A stretch of 64,000 nucleotides of DNA, taken from Paracoccaceae bacterium (GTDB lineage: Bacteria > Pseudomonadota > Alphaproteobacteria > Rhodobacterales > Rhodobacteraceae). Below the pieces are notes generated by a model. It had not been told where the DNA came from and ran no database searches. It saw nothing but the letters and a program-made list of their open reading frames with translations. The DNA lies in NCBI GenBank assembly GCA_020630695.1, contig JAHDIS010000003.1:1-64000 (forward strand). The letters are read 5' to 3'. How positions within the stretch are numbered: the stretch's first letter is position 1; every line of letters starts with the position of its first letter. Positions 36,387 through 44,335 of the stretch are shown here, piece after piece. Both the position numbers and the translations under genes were made by a program.

Positions 36387-37912
36387 GACAGCGCCTCCTC
36401 TTTGGCAACTGCGTCTTCCTTGGTGACGTAGCGGCGGTGACGCAGTTCCATCCAGACCGAATAGACAATCGACGCTACGACGATGGCGATCAGGGTCAGG
36501 TTCAACAGGCCGGTAAAGAAGTACTGCCCGACGCTGGACGTCGCATTCGCGATCATCGAACCCTGAATAAAGTTGGCTTCGGCAATCGGGCCAAGGATCA
36601 AACCAAGCACCAAGGGCGCTGCCGAAAAACCGAAACGCTCAAGGAAATACATTCCAGTGCCCAGCGCGGCCATGATGTACACGTCGCCCATCGAGTTCTG
36701 CACCGAATAGCTGCCGAATACAGCCAACGACAGAACGACCGCAGCCATGACTGCATTTGGCACCTGCGCCACGCGCGCGGCCAGACCGGCCACATAGAGG
36801 CCAAAGATGCACATCAGGATCTGGCCCACCAACATCGAGTTGATGAAGGTCCATGCCACTTGCGGGTGATTGTCGAACAGATCACTGCCCGGGAAAATGC
36901 CGTGGATCAGCAATCCACCCAGCAATACGGCCGCAGTGGGCGATCCGGGAATGGACAGGGTCAGCAGTGGCACCAAGGAGGGCCCAACCATCGCATTGTT
37001 CGCGCTTTCCGCGGCGATGACGCCCTCGGGGTGACCTGTTCCGAATTTCGCGCGCTCTGGGCTCATTTTCTTGGATTGATCGTAAGCCACCAGACCGGCG
37101 ATCTGCCCGCCCACTCCGGGGATCAGACCGATGACCGATCCTGTAATCGTGCCGATTGACAGGGCGCGTGTGCGGGAAAAGACCTCGCCGAATGCCTTGG
37201 AGATCGGGTGGCGTTCTACCGACAGAACCTCGGCGTCCAGTCGTGCACGACCCTTGGCAAACATGGTGATGACCTGCGGGATGGCGAACAAACCAATCAG
37301 TGCCGGGATGACGTTGATGCCACCAGAGACGCTGGGATGGAAAATGAACCGCTGCGCACCCATGATGTCATCAAAACCGATTGTGGCCAGCCATAGACCG
37401 ATGCATCCGGACAGCAGACCCTTGACTACCGAGCTGCCATCCAGCGACCCGATGACAGTGACCCCCAGAATAGCAAGCCAGAACAGGTGCGAGGGTCCGA
37501 AGGCCAGCGCCCATTGTGCCAGCACAGGCGTCAGGAAAATCAACAGCAGGACACCGAAAACCCCGCCAACTGCAGAGGCAAGGAACGAAAGCTGAAGCGC
37601 ACGCGCGCCTTCGCCTTTCTGTGCCATCGTATGGCCATCCAGCGTCGTTGCGATGTTGGCCGGCGCCCCCGGGATTTTGAGCAGGATCGCGCTGACCGCG
37701 CCACCTGCAACCGTAGACGTGTAGGCCGCACCCAACAGGATCAGGCCCTGAGCAGGTTCCAGCTTGAAGGTGAACGGGATCAGCAAAGCCACCGCCATCG
37801 TCGGCGACAGACCCGGCGTGGCCCCCAATATCAGACCCCCGATCGTTCCGATCAGAAGCAGCATGAAGTTGAACGGCGTAAAGACGTCGCCGAAATAAAG
37901 TAGGAACTCCAA
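36383..37912 (-). CDS. TTT transporter large permease (TctA family)
   Basis: The 509-residue membrane protein is the large subunit of a tripartite tricarboxylate transporter, driven by the ion gradient. The diagnostic motif GTIGGLILGATPGLSPTMAV lies near residue 22, and GAAYTSTVAGGAVSAILLKI and PGVGGQIAGLVAYDQSKK follow. The start is a TTG with GGGGAG 7 bases upstream; the resulting MEFLLYFGDVF N-terminus is normal for TctA. It is the first gene of a five-gene operon and is divergent from the LacI regulator, with two operator-like palindromes in the 101-bp gap. Confidence 0.94.
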   Translation of the reverse strand: MEFLLYFGDVFTPFNFMLLLIGTIGGLILGATPGLSPTMAVALLIPFTFKLEPAQGLILLGAAYTSTVAGGAVSAILLKIPGAPANIATTLDGHTMAQKGEGARALQLSFLASAVGGVFGVLLLIFLTPVLAQWALAFGPSHLFWLAILGVTVIGSLDGSSVVKGLLSGCIGLWLATIGFDDIMGAQRFIFHPSVSGGINVIPALIGLFAIPQVITMFAKGRARLDAEVLSVERHPISKAFGEVFSRTRALSIGTITGSVIGLIPGVGGQIAGLVAYDQSKKMSPERAKFGTGHPEGVIAAESANNAMVGPSLVPLLTLSIPGSPTAAVLLGGLLIHGIFPGSDLFDNHPQVAWTFINSMLVGQILMCIFGLYVAGLAARVAQVPNAVMAAVVLSLAVFGSYSVQNSMGDVYIMAALGTGMYFLERFGFSAAPLVLGLILGPIAEANFIQGSMIANATSSVGQYFFTGLLNLTLIAIVVASIVYSVWMELRHRRYVTKEDAVAKEEALS

Positions 37913-37962
37913 GCCCTCTCTCCCCTGCTGGCTTGTCGCGGTTGATCAATAACAGTAAGAAA

Positions 37963-37988
37963 TGAAAATAGTTTTGCAAATGTTTTCA
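37963..37988. promoter_or_regulatory. Two overlapping LacI-family operator-like palindromes
   Basis: TGAAAATAGTTTTGCA (37963-37978) and TGCAAATGTTTTCA (37975-37988) are imperfect palindromes of the TGNAAA...TTTNCA type bound by LacI-family proteins; they share TGCA. Together they form an outer repeat AATGAAAA/TTTTCATT. They lie between the divergent tctA and lacI-type genes, 26 bp before the regulator's ATG, so the regulator probably controls both. Confidence 0.6.
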
Positions 37989-38013
37989 TTTTTCTCAAGC
38001 AAAAGGAGTGTAA

Positions 38014-39039
38014 ATGTCTGGTTTAAAATCGAAAAAAGCCGATATTATCGCCGTTGCAAAGCTTGCGCGTGTCTCCCCTTCGACGGTGTCACGCAGCTTC
38101 AACCACCCTGATTTGGTCAAGGCGACCACACGAAAAAAGATCGACTCTGCGATTCGCAAACTGGGCTATATCCGCAACCGAGCGGCCCAGACGATTCATG
38201 GAATACGCAGCGGCACCATCGGGCTGATCGTACCAACGGTTGATCAAACGATCTTTGCCGAACTGATTCAGAGTTTTTCCGAAGCGGTCGAAAAGCGCGG
38301 CTTTACGATCCTTCTGGCATCCCACGGTTACAACCTGTCACGAGAATACGAACTGACGCGCAAAATGCTTGAACATCGGGTTGATGGCGTCGCGCTAATC
38401 GGCCTCGAACACGCGCATGACACCTACGAATTGCTTGAACAGCAGGCCATGCCCGCAATCCTGCTCTGGAACCATTCAGATACGGCACGGCTCCCTTCTG
38501 TCGGGTCAGACAATGAAACCGCGGGCTATCTGATTGGCGCCCATGTGGCCGATCTGGGCCATCGCAGAATTGCCGCAGTCTTTCCGCCACTGGACGGCAA
38601 TGAGCGCGCGTCCATGCGTTTTGATGGGGTCCTGAAAGCCCTGACCGAACGCGGCTGCGAAATTCCACAAAAGTGGCAGGTGGAAACACCCTACAGTGTG
38701 TCTTCGGCAAAGGCGGAAACGGAAAGGCTGATCAACAGTGAAGATCGGCCTGACGCCATAATTTGCGGCAACGATGTTCTGGCATGGGGCGTTCTTTACG
38801 GGCTGGCCAAAGCGAGGCTGAGTGTTCCGGACGATGTGTCCGTCACGGGTATCGGAGATTTCAAAGGCTCCAAGGATTTCGAGCCAGGCCTGACCACAGT
38901 GCGTATTCCTGCCAAAACCATTGGGGAAACCGCTGCAGAAGCAATTTCCGGCATGATTACATCCAATGTAACGACGGGCAACGGAACGATGGTGCCGCCC
39001 GAACTGATCGTTCGGGCGTCCAGTGCCCCGGCCAGATAA
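38014..39039 (+). CDS. LacI-family transcriptional regulator
   Basis: The 341-residue protein has the N-terminal LacI helix-turn-helix (IAVAKLARVSPSTVSRSFNH), the hinge helix region near NRAAQTIHGIRS, and the periplasmic-binding-like sensor domain starting GTIGLIVPTVDQ. AAAAGGAG precedes the ATG. It is divergent from the TTT-transporter operon, with matching operator-like sites between them, so it probably represses that operon until the substrate is present. It converges on xylA with 7 bp between stop codons, so it might instead act on the xyl genes, but those have their own ROK regulator. Confidence 0.9.
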   Translation: MSGLKSKKADIIAVAKLARVSPSTVSRSFNHPDLVKATTRKKIDSAIRKLGYIRNRAAQTIHGIRSGTIGLIVPTVDQTIFAELIQSFSEAVEKRGFTILLASHGYNLSREYELTRKMLEHRVDGVALIGLEHAHDTYELLEQQAMPAILLWNHSDTARLPSVGSDNETAGYLIGAHVADLGHRRIAAVFPPLDGNERASMRFDGVLKALTERGCEIPQKWQVETPYSVSSAKAETERLINSEDRPDAIICGNDVLAWGVLYGLAKARLSVPDDVSVTGIGDFKGSKDFEPGLTTVRIPAKTIGETAAEAISGMITSNVTTGNGTMVPPELIVRASSAPAR

Positions 39040-39046
39040 TGCCGGG

Positions 39047-40348
39047 TCAGACGAACCGCGAAACGATGTTTTCCAGTCGCTCCTGACGCCCCGATACGGG
39101 CTCAGGCTGCACGTTGTCCCGCTCTACCCGCTCGGCAATTTCCTCGAGACTGAGGCAAAGCATTGCTTTGGCTTCGGCGGTATCCCAACCCGCATAGCGT
39201 GCTTCGCGGGCCTTTTCCAAAGATCCGTCTTTCAACATGGCCGCTGCTGCCTTGTAACCGCGGGCACAGATGTCAAACGCCCCAGCATGCGCCAAAATCA
39301 GATCCTGCGGATCAAGTGATTGGCGCCGCAGCTTGGCGTCAAAGTTTGTACCGCCTGTGGTGAATCCGCCGTTCTTCAGGATTTCATAGTAGGCCAAAGC
39401 CACTTCTGGGACGGAGTTCGGGAACTGGTCGGTATCCCATCCGGATTGATAATCGTTCCGGTTCATGTCGATCGACCCAAGAATGCCCAATGCGGCAGCA
39501 GTGGCCAGTTCATGTTCAAAACTGTGCCCGGCAAGGATCGCATGGCCCTGTTCGATGTTGACCTTAACCTCTTTCTCAAGGCCAAAGTCCTTAAGGAAAC
39601 CGTATACCGTCGCGACATCGTAATCGTACTGGTGCTTTGTGGGTTCCTGCGGCTTGGGCTCGATCAGAATATTGCCTTTGAAGCCGATCTTCTTGGCGTA
39701 GTCTACCGTGAGGCACAGAAAGCTACCCGCTTGCTCACGCTCGCGCTTGAGGTCCGTATTCAACAGGGTCTCGTACCCTTCGCGCCCACCCCAGAGCACG
39801 TAATTTTCGCCCCCAAGTTTCAGCGTGGCGTCCATGCAGTATTTCACCGTGGCGGCCGAGTAGGCAAAAACCTCTGGATCGGGGTTCGTGGCTGCCCCCG
39901 CCATAAAGCGCCGGTGAGAGAACAGGTTGGCAGTGCCCCAAAGCAGCTTGGTGCCTGTGCTCTCCATCTTGAGACCGAGGTAGTCGGTCATCTCTTCCAT
40001 GCGCGAACGAGATTCAGCCATCGTTGCACCTTCTGGGCGAACGTCAGCATCGTGCCAACAATAGTATGGCTGCCCCAGAATACGGAACATTTCAAAGGCG
40101 ACATCCGCCTTCATCTTGGCCAATTCCATTGTGTCGCCAAACCATGGTCGCTCAAAGGTCGGGCCACCAAAAGGGTCACCGCCCGGCCAGGCAAAACTAT
40201 GCCAATAGGCGACTGCAAACCGCAGGTGGTCCGCCATGCTTTTGCCGTCCAGCATCTCGTTGGGGTCATAGTGACGATAGGCAAATTCATTGGTTGAATC
40301 CGCGCCTTGATAGGTGATCGCGGGGATATCTTTGAAAAAGTCGGTCAT
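39047..40348 (-). CDS. xylA: Xylose isomerase
   Basis: XylA converts D-xylose to D-xylulose. The 433-residue protein has the metal and sugar ligands in [34 protein letters not shown] and [14 protein letters not shown], and the WGGREGYE segment. The motif usually read as NIEANHATLAGH is [12 protein letters not shown] here; the metal-binding Glu and His are kept. GGAG lies 5 bases before the ATG, which overlaps the xylB stop as ATGA. The pair xylB-xylA is transcribed away from the ROK regulator. Confidence 0.96.
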   Translation of the reverse strand: MTDFFKDIPAITYQGADSTNEFAYRHYDPNEMLDGKSMADHLRFAVAYWHSFAWPGGDPFGGPTFERPWFGDTMELAKMKADVAFEMFRILGQPYYCWHDADVRPEGATMAESRSRMEEMTDYLGLKMESTGTKLLWGTANLFSHRRFMAGAATNPDPEVFAYSAATVKYCMDATLKLGGENYVLWGGREGYETLLNTDLKREREQAGSFLCLTVDYAKKIGFKGNILIEPKPQEPTKHQYDYDVATVYGFLKDFGLEKEVKVNIEQGHAILAGHSFEHELATAAALGILGSIDMNRNDYQSGWDTDQFPNSVPEVALAYYEILKNGGFTTGGTNFDAKLRRQSLDPQDLILAHAGAFDICARGYKAAAAMLKDGSLEKAREARYAGWDTAEAKAMLCLSLEEIAERVERDNVQPEPVSGRQERLENIVSRFV

Positions 40349-41781
40349 GACAGCTCCATCATATGCAAGGCCGCTTCGCGAAACCGTGCGTGCGCGTCCT
40401 GAAAGGCTTGGGAAAGGGCAGAGACAGGCTCCACCGTTGTTTTGATTGGGGGTGGCACCGCGATGCTGGCATCGCCGGTTGCGGCAATCATACCCAGCCG
40501 GGCGGCGCCAAACGCGGCGCCGAAATCACCGCCCACCGGGACGTCCAGCGGGATGTTCAGTGCTGTTGCGACCACCTGCAGCCAGTATTCGGACTTACTG
40601 CCGCCGCCAACGGCAATACAGGTTTCCACCGTTGTGCCTGCCGCAGCGAGCGCGTCACGGTTGTCAGCAAGCGCAAAGGCAACACCTTCCAGCACCGCGC
40701 GGGTTCCAGCCGCACGGTCAGTGGCGTGATCCAAACCGACGAATCCGCCGCGAACCGAAGCGCTGTTCAGCGGTGTGCGTTCGCCGCCGAGATAGGGCAG
40801 GAAAGCCGTTGCACCCGGTGCCTGCAGCGCACCCAGTTCGCGCGTCAACGACACCGGATCACTACCAACCAAGTTGGCCCACCAATTCAAGGCATCCGTC
40901 GCCGCAAGAATAACACCCATCTGGTGCCACATATCAGGCAAGGCGTGACAAAAGGTGTGAACCGCGGTCTCTGGATCAGGTTGAAACCCATCGCAGGCCG
41001 CAAACAATACGCCGGACGTGCCGAGCGACACAAAAGCTTGTCCGCTTTTGACAACGCCCATGCCCAGCGCAGAGGCCGCATTGTCCCCCGCACCGCCCGC
41101 GACGGGCACATCGCCTGAAAATCCCCAACGCGCCGCCAAGGAAGGCCGAAGCGTGCCCGACACCTGCGATCCTTCGACCAATCCCGGCATCTCCTCTCGA
41201 CTCAACCCGGATCGCTCTAGCAAAGTGTCGCTCCAGTCCCTTGAACAGGTGTCCAGCCAACTGGTGCCCGCAGCGTCCGACATTTCGGACATCTTTTCGC
41301 CTGTCAGCCAGAAGCGAAGATAGTCCTTGGGCAGCAAGACCGAGCTTATTCGGTTGAATACATCGGGATGGGTCTCTCGCATCCACTGCACCTTTGGTGC
41401 GGTGAACCCGGGAAAGACTATGTTCCCCGAAATAGCGCGCCAGATTGGATCCCCATCCATGGCTGAGGCCTGTTCGGATGAGCGCGTGTCGTTCCACAAA
41501 ATGCAGGGCCAAAGCACGTCGTCATTGGCATCCAGCATAGTCGCGCCGTGCATGTGACCAGAAAGCCCGATGCCTTTGACACCTGACAGATCAACAGTAC
41601 CGGCCAAATTGTCCAACACGTGTTCGGCAGCGGAAATCCAGTCTGCTGGATCTTGCTCTGACCAACCCGCATGCCGGCGGCTGACCGCCAAAGGCGCCGT
41701 TGCCTCTGCAATCGGGTTCTGATCCTCATCAATCAGCAAAGCCTTGAGTCCAGAGGTGCCGAGATCGAGTCCAAGATACAT
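40345..41781 (-). CDS. xylB: Xylulokinase
   Basis: XylB phosphorylates D-xylulose to xylulose-5-phosphate for the pentose phosphate pathway. The 478-residue FGGY-family kinase has the N-terminal [30 protein letters not shown], the LSGHMHG substrate-loop segment, and the ATP-binding [10 protein letters not shown] and [11 protein letters not shown]. The length is normal. The ribosome site is weak. It is the first gene of xylB-xylA; the 183-bp upstream gap shared with the ROK regulator contains an inverted repeat. Confidence 0.95.
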   Translation of the reverse strand: MYLGLDLGTSGLKALLIDEDQNPIAEATAPLAVSRRHAGWSEQDPADWISAAEHVLDNLAGTVDLSGVKGIGLSGHMHGATMLDANDDVLWPCILWNDTRSSEQASAMDGDPIWRAISGNIVFPGFTAPKVQWMRETHPDVFNRISSVLLPKDYLRFWLTGEKMSEMSDAAGTSWLDTCSRDWSDTLLERSGLSREEMPGLVEGSQVSGTLRPSLAARWGFSGDVPVAGGAGDNAASALGMGVVKSGQAFVSLGTSGVLFAACDGFQPDPETAVHTFCHALPDMWHQMGVILAATDALNWWANLVGSDPVSLTRELGALQAPGATAFLPYLGGERTPLNSASVRGGFVGLDHATDRAAGTRAVLEGVAFALADNRDALAAAGTTVETCIAVGGGSKSEYWLQVVATALNIPLDVPVGGDFGAAFGAARLGMIAATGDASIAVPPPIKTTVEPVSALSQAFQDAHARFREAALHMMELS

Positions 41782-41841
41782 GTTTTCTACCGAGCGATTG
41801 AGAATCTGGATTGGATTACACCTTCAGACTTGACCCCATTA

Positions 41842-41925
41842 AATTTTGTTGTCAAAGTAATTTTTACGAAAAAAGGGTTCACTTCGGCAGATTCCGATGC
41901 AGTCACACCGTTTTTCGACAAAATT
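41842..41925. promoter_or_regulatory. Spaced inverted repeat between xylB and the ROK regulator
   Basis: AATTTTGTTGTC (41842-41853) and GACAAAATT (41917-41925) are inverted copies (with one inserted TG) in the AT-rich divergent control region. They could be half-sites for the ROK regulator. ROK proteins often bind AT-rich repeats; this is inference, and no clear promoter hexamers were found. Confidence 0.3.
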
Positions 41926-41964
41926 GGCCCGTTCTGAGTGATCTTTAATTCTTGAGGAAAAGTA

Positions 41965-43194
41965 ATGAACGCGCAGGAAGCTACAATACCCGGCTGCGGC
42001 CCCTTTGCTCCGGTAGAGAGCGCAGCCGAGTCTTTGAAGTTGGCGATCTTTGAACGGATCCGCGCCGAAGGGTCCGTGTCGCGGGCGCAAATTTCCAAGG
42101 CGCTTTCCATCAGCCCCGCAACAGTCACCACGCAGACCGCATCGTTGATTGAAATGGGTCTTGTGCGGGAAAAAGACGTCGAGACTGAAGTCGCGCGCGG
42201 ACGACCACCCATTGCCTTGATCGTAGAACCCCGCGCACATCTGGTTGCCGGGCTCAAGCTGTCGGACAAGGAACACTCGGCTGTCATTTATGATTTTGCA
42301 GGCAATCAACTGGCGTCAGCAGCGCTGGCCGTCTCCGGCGATCCAAGTCTGGAACTCTTACTGCAAAGCACCCAAGAGTTGGTCATCAAGGTGTGCCAGA
42401 CAGCGGGGATTTCGACGCAGGACCTGTCTGCGATCGGAGTGGGTGTTCCCGGATTCGTCAATGCATCGACTGGCACGGCACATTGGTCCCCCTTGATCGA
42501 CGAAACCGAAGTTGGCCTTGCCGATATGCTGGCTGAACAACTGGGAAACACGGTTGTCATCGACAACGATGCCAACCTGATCGCACTGGCCGAGCTTTGG
42601 TTTGGCGTGGGGCGGCATATCTCGGACTTTGCGGTTGTCACCATCGAACATGGCGTCGGCATGGGGCTGGTAATCAACTACAAGCTCTATTCAGGCGCGC
42701 GTGGAATGGGCATGGAGCTCGGACATACAAAGGTCGCATTGGATGGCGCGCTCTGCCGCTGCGGCCAGCGTGGCTGCCTCGAGGCTTACGTTGCCGACTA
42801 CGCCCTGATCCGGGAAGCTTCGATCGCCTCCCCAAGGTGCAAGCCGAATGCACCTGTTCATGAAGTGTTGGAAACCCTGTTCGACGAAGCAAAGGCAAAC
42901 AACCGAGCTGCGCGATCCATTTTCGAACGCGCGGGCAAGTACCTTGCCATGGGCATCGGGAACGTCGTCAATCTGTTTGACCCGCAACTGATAATCTTGT
43001 CCGGTGAACGGATGCAGTACGACTTTCTGTTTTCCGACGACACGCTCGGAGAGATACAGCGCCACACCCTGAATTCCGGCGTCACAATACCGCCCGTCGA
43101 AATCCACGCCTGGGGTGATTTTGTCTGGGCTTCAGGCGCTGCCGCAATGGCACTTGCCAAAGTGACCGAAAAAACGCTCGACACGCGGGGGTAA
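41965..43194 (+). CDS. ROK-family transcriptional regulator (XylR type)
   Basis: The 409-residue protein has an N-terminal winged helix-turn-helix (SVSRAQISKALSISPATVTTQ) and a ROK sugar-kinase-like domain with the zinc motif CRCGQRGCLEAY, the GVGVPGFVN loop and the MGMELGHTKV segment. GAGGAAAA precedes the ATG. It is divergent from xylB-xylA and so is probably the xylose-responsive repressor of those genes, like XylR of Gram-positive bacteria and related proteobacterial regulators. The kinase-like catalytic residues were not checked individually; such regulators may or may not keep kinase activity. Confidence 0.9.
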   Translation: MNAQEATIPGCGPFAPVESAAESLKLAIFERIRAEGSVSRAQISKALSISPATVTTQTASLIEMGLVREKDVETEVARGRPPIALIVEPRAHLVAGLKLSDKEHSAVIYDFAGNQLASAALAVSGDPSLELLLQSTQELVIKVCQTAGISTQDLSAIGVGVPGFVNASTGTAHWSPLIDETEVGLADMLAEQLGNTVVIDNDANLIALAELWFGVGRHISDFAVVTIEHGVGMGLVINYKLYSGARGMGMELGHTKVALDGALCRCGQRGCLEAYVADYALIREASIASPRCKPNAPVHEVLETLFDEAKANNRAARSIFERAGKYLAMGIGNVVNLFDPQLIILSGERMQYDFLFSDDTLGEIQRHTLNSGVTIPPVEIHAWGDFVWASGAAAMALAKVTEKTLDTRG

Positions 43195-43209
43195 CGCGCG
43201 TCTCAATAT

Positions 43210-43227
43210 TTCCTAGGGCTCTAGGAA
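43210..43227. terminator. Hairpin between convergent genes
   Basis: TTCCTAG and CTAGGAA are perfect 7-bp arms around GGCT, 15 bp after the ROK regulator stop and 21 bp from the stop of the opposing radical SAM fragment. A second possible hairpin GGCGG/CCGCC follows. It may end transcription in both directions; T-runs are weak. Confidence 0.5.
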
Positions 43228-43248
43228 GCTGGCGGGGCAAAAGCCGCC

Positions 43249-43701
43249 TCATGCAATCTGCTGGTAGGGCTCATTCAAGTAGAACCACGACCAATACTGA
43301 CAGATATTCAGCCAATCCCGTACCGTTTGCGCAGATTGCGCATCACGATCTTTTGGCATCAATCGGGACGGTAAGACTGTCGCCAACAATCGACACTCAG
43401 CGCAGTCAATGTTGGGCATACAACACTTGTTTTTGCTTTGCTTCAGCGTGCTTAGAATTGTTTTGTGCGTGCCATTGTGGCGCCCGGCACAATCAATCGC
43501 ATATCCTGTTTGCGGATCCAGCTCGAACAAGGGTCCATCACACGTCACCTCACGGTTAAACGCCTTGGGATAAACGATTGTGCCGGGAAACTCATCGATC
43601 ACATCGTCGACGATTCTTCTGCATTCAAGTAGATCATCTGGTTTGAATGCCAGATTGTCTGTCTCGTTGCTAAACCGAAAGAACTCCTTGTCGTTCGCCA
43701 T
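43249..43701 (-). CDS. C-terminal part of the split radical SAM protein
   Basis: This 150-residue frame opens at an ATG (MANDKEFFRFS) that is probably internal to the original gene. It carries five cysteines in a SPASM-like arrangement (C near 72, CC near 93-94, C near 100 and 103, in KCCMPNIDCAEC), which in radical SAM enzymes bind an extra iron-sulfur cluster. There is no independent ribosome site of note before the ATG. On its own it would lack the catalytic SAM-binding cluster, so it is unlikely to be active alone. Confidence 0.6.
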   Translation of the reverse strand: MANDKEFFRFSNETDNLAFKPDDLLECRRIVDDVIDEFPGTIVYPKAFNREVTCDGPLFELDPQTGYAIDCAGRHNGTHKTILSTLKQSKNKCCMPNIDCAECRLLATVLPSRLMPKDRDAQSAQTVRDWLNICQYWSWFYLNEPYQQIA

Positions 43702-43717
43702 ACCCTTTTGAAGTTTG

Positions 43718-44335
43718 CTAGCTTTCGGTCGGGCTATACATGTTGAATGTCATCTGGGCGCCTTCGCCCTTCATGATCCGGGCGACTTCCCGTATCTGAC
43801 CCATGTTTTGGCTGTTTATCGTGTAAACAAAATGCGCACGCGGATCATTGGCGTAATTGCGCAGAGCCTTCCAAAATGTCCCCCCACCCCGCAACTTGGC
43901 TGTATCTTCAGGATTGCCCCATACCGAAACCGCAATACGAAACGGAATGTCTTTCGCAATCTTTACCGTACCATTTGCCGCAATGATGCCATTTGGAATT
44001 TTGTCAGCCGCCGCTCTGATCCGATCAGGAAACAGCGCAGCTTCGGCGCCGCCAACATAGACGAATTGCACATTCTCTTTAGCCTCCGCCGCGAAAAACG
44101 CTCTCCATCTTGAGATGTCTTCCTCGTCTGTCATTTCCTGCGCGTCACCCTCGTAGTAGTAGCAACCCTCACAAAACAAATTGCAGCGCGAGGTCAGATC
44201 GACAGAAACCGGGTTCGACAGTTTTCGGGCATCTTTGCGCACCTTCTGAAACGATTGTTCAAGCGCAGCATCGCTGCGGCAAATCTCTCGAATTGCGCGG
44301 ACACGCTCCATATTCACCAAGAAGGCGCTAGCCAT
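43718..44335 (-). CDS. N-terminal part of the split radical SAM protein
   Basis: This 205-residue frame has the radical SAM motif CNLFCEGC (C51, C55, C58) after VSVDLTSR, and a GGAEAAL segment typical of the SAM-binding GGEP-like loop. The barrel is cut at about two-thirds. The start at 44335 is preferred to an ATG three codons upstream because AGAGG lies 9 bases before it. It overlaps the end of the TPR-hydrolase gene by a few bases, so both were built to be expressed together. The substrate is unknown. Confidence 0.65.
   Translation of the reverse strand: MASAFLVNMERVRAIREICRSDAALEQSFQKVRKDARKLSNPVSVDLTSRCNLFCEGCYYYEGDAQEMTDEEDISRWRAFFAAEAKENVQFVYVGGAEAALFPDRIRAAADKIPNGIIAANGTVKIAKDIPFRIAVSVWGNPEDTAKLRGGGTFWKALRNYANDPRAHFVYTINSQNMGQIREVARIMKGEGAQMTFNMYSPTES

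Larger units (their letters stand above)
43249..44335 (-). pseudogene. Radical SAM protein gene split by a +1 frameshift
   Basis: Two adjacent frames look like one radical SAM gene. The upstream frame ends ...MYSPTES then stop at 43718. In the +1 frame the reading continues ASKLQKG straight into MANDKEFFRFS of the downstream frame, with no stop between. The shift can be placed at a GAAAG run (43722-43726), where one A is extra. Repaired, the protein would have about 361 residues with an N-terminal iron-sulfur motif and a C-terminal Cys cluster. The gene may be recently inactivated, subject to frameshifting, or a sequencing error. It follows the TPR-hydrolase gene, with start and stop overlapping. 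Confidence 0.7.
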
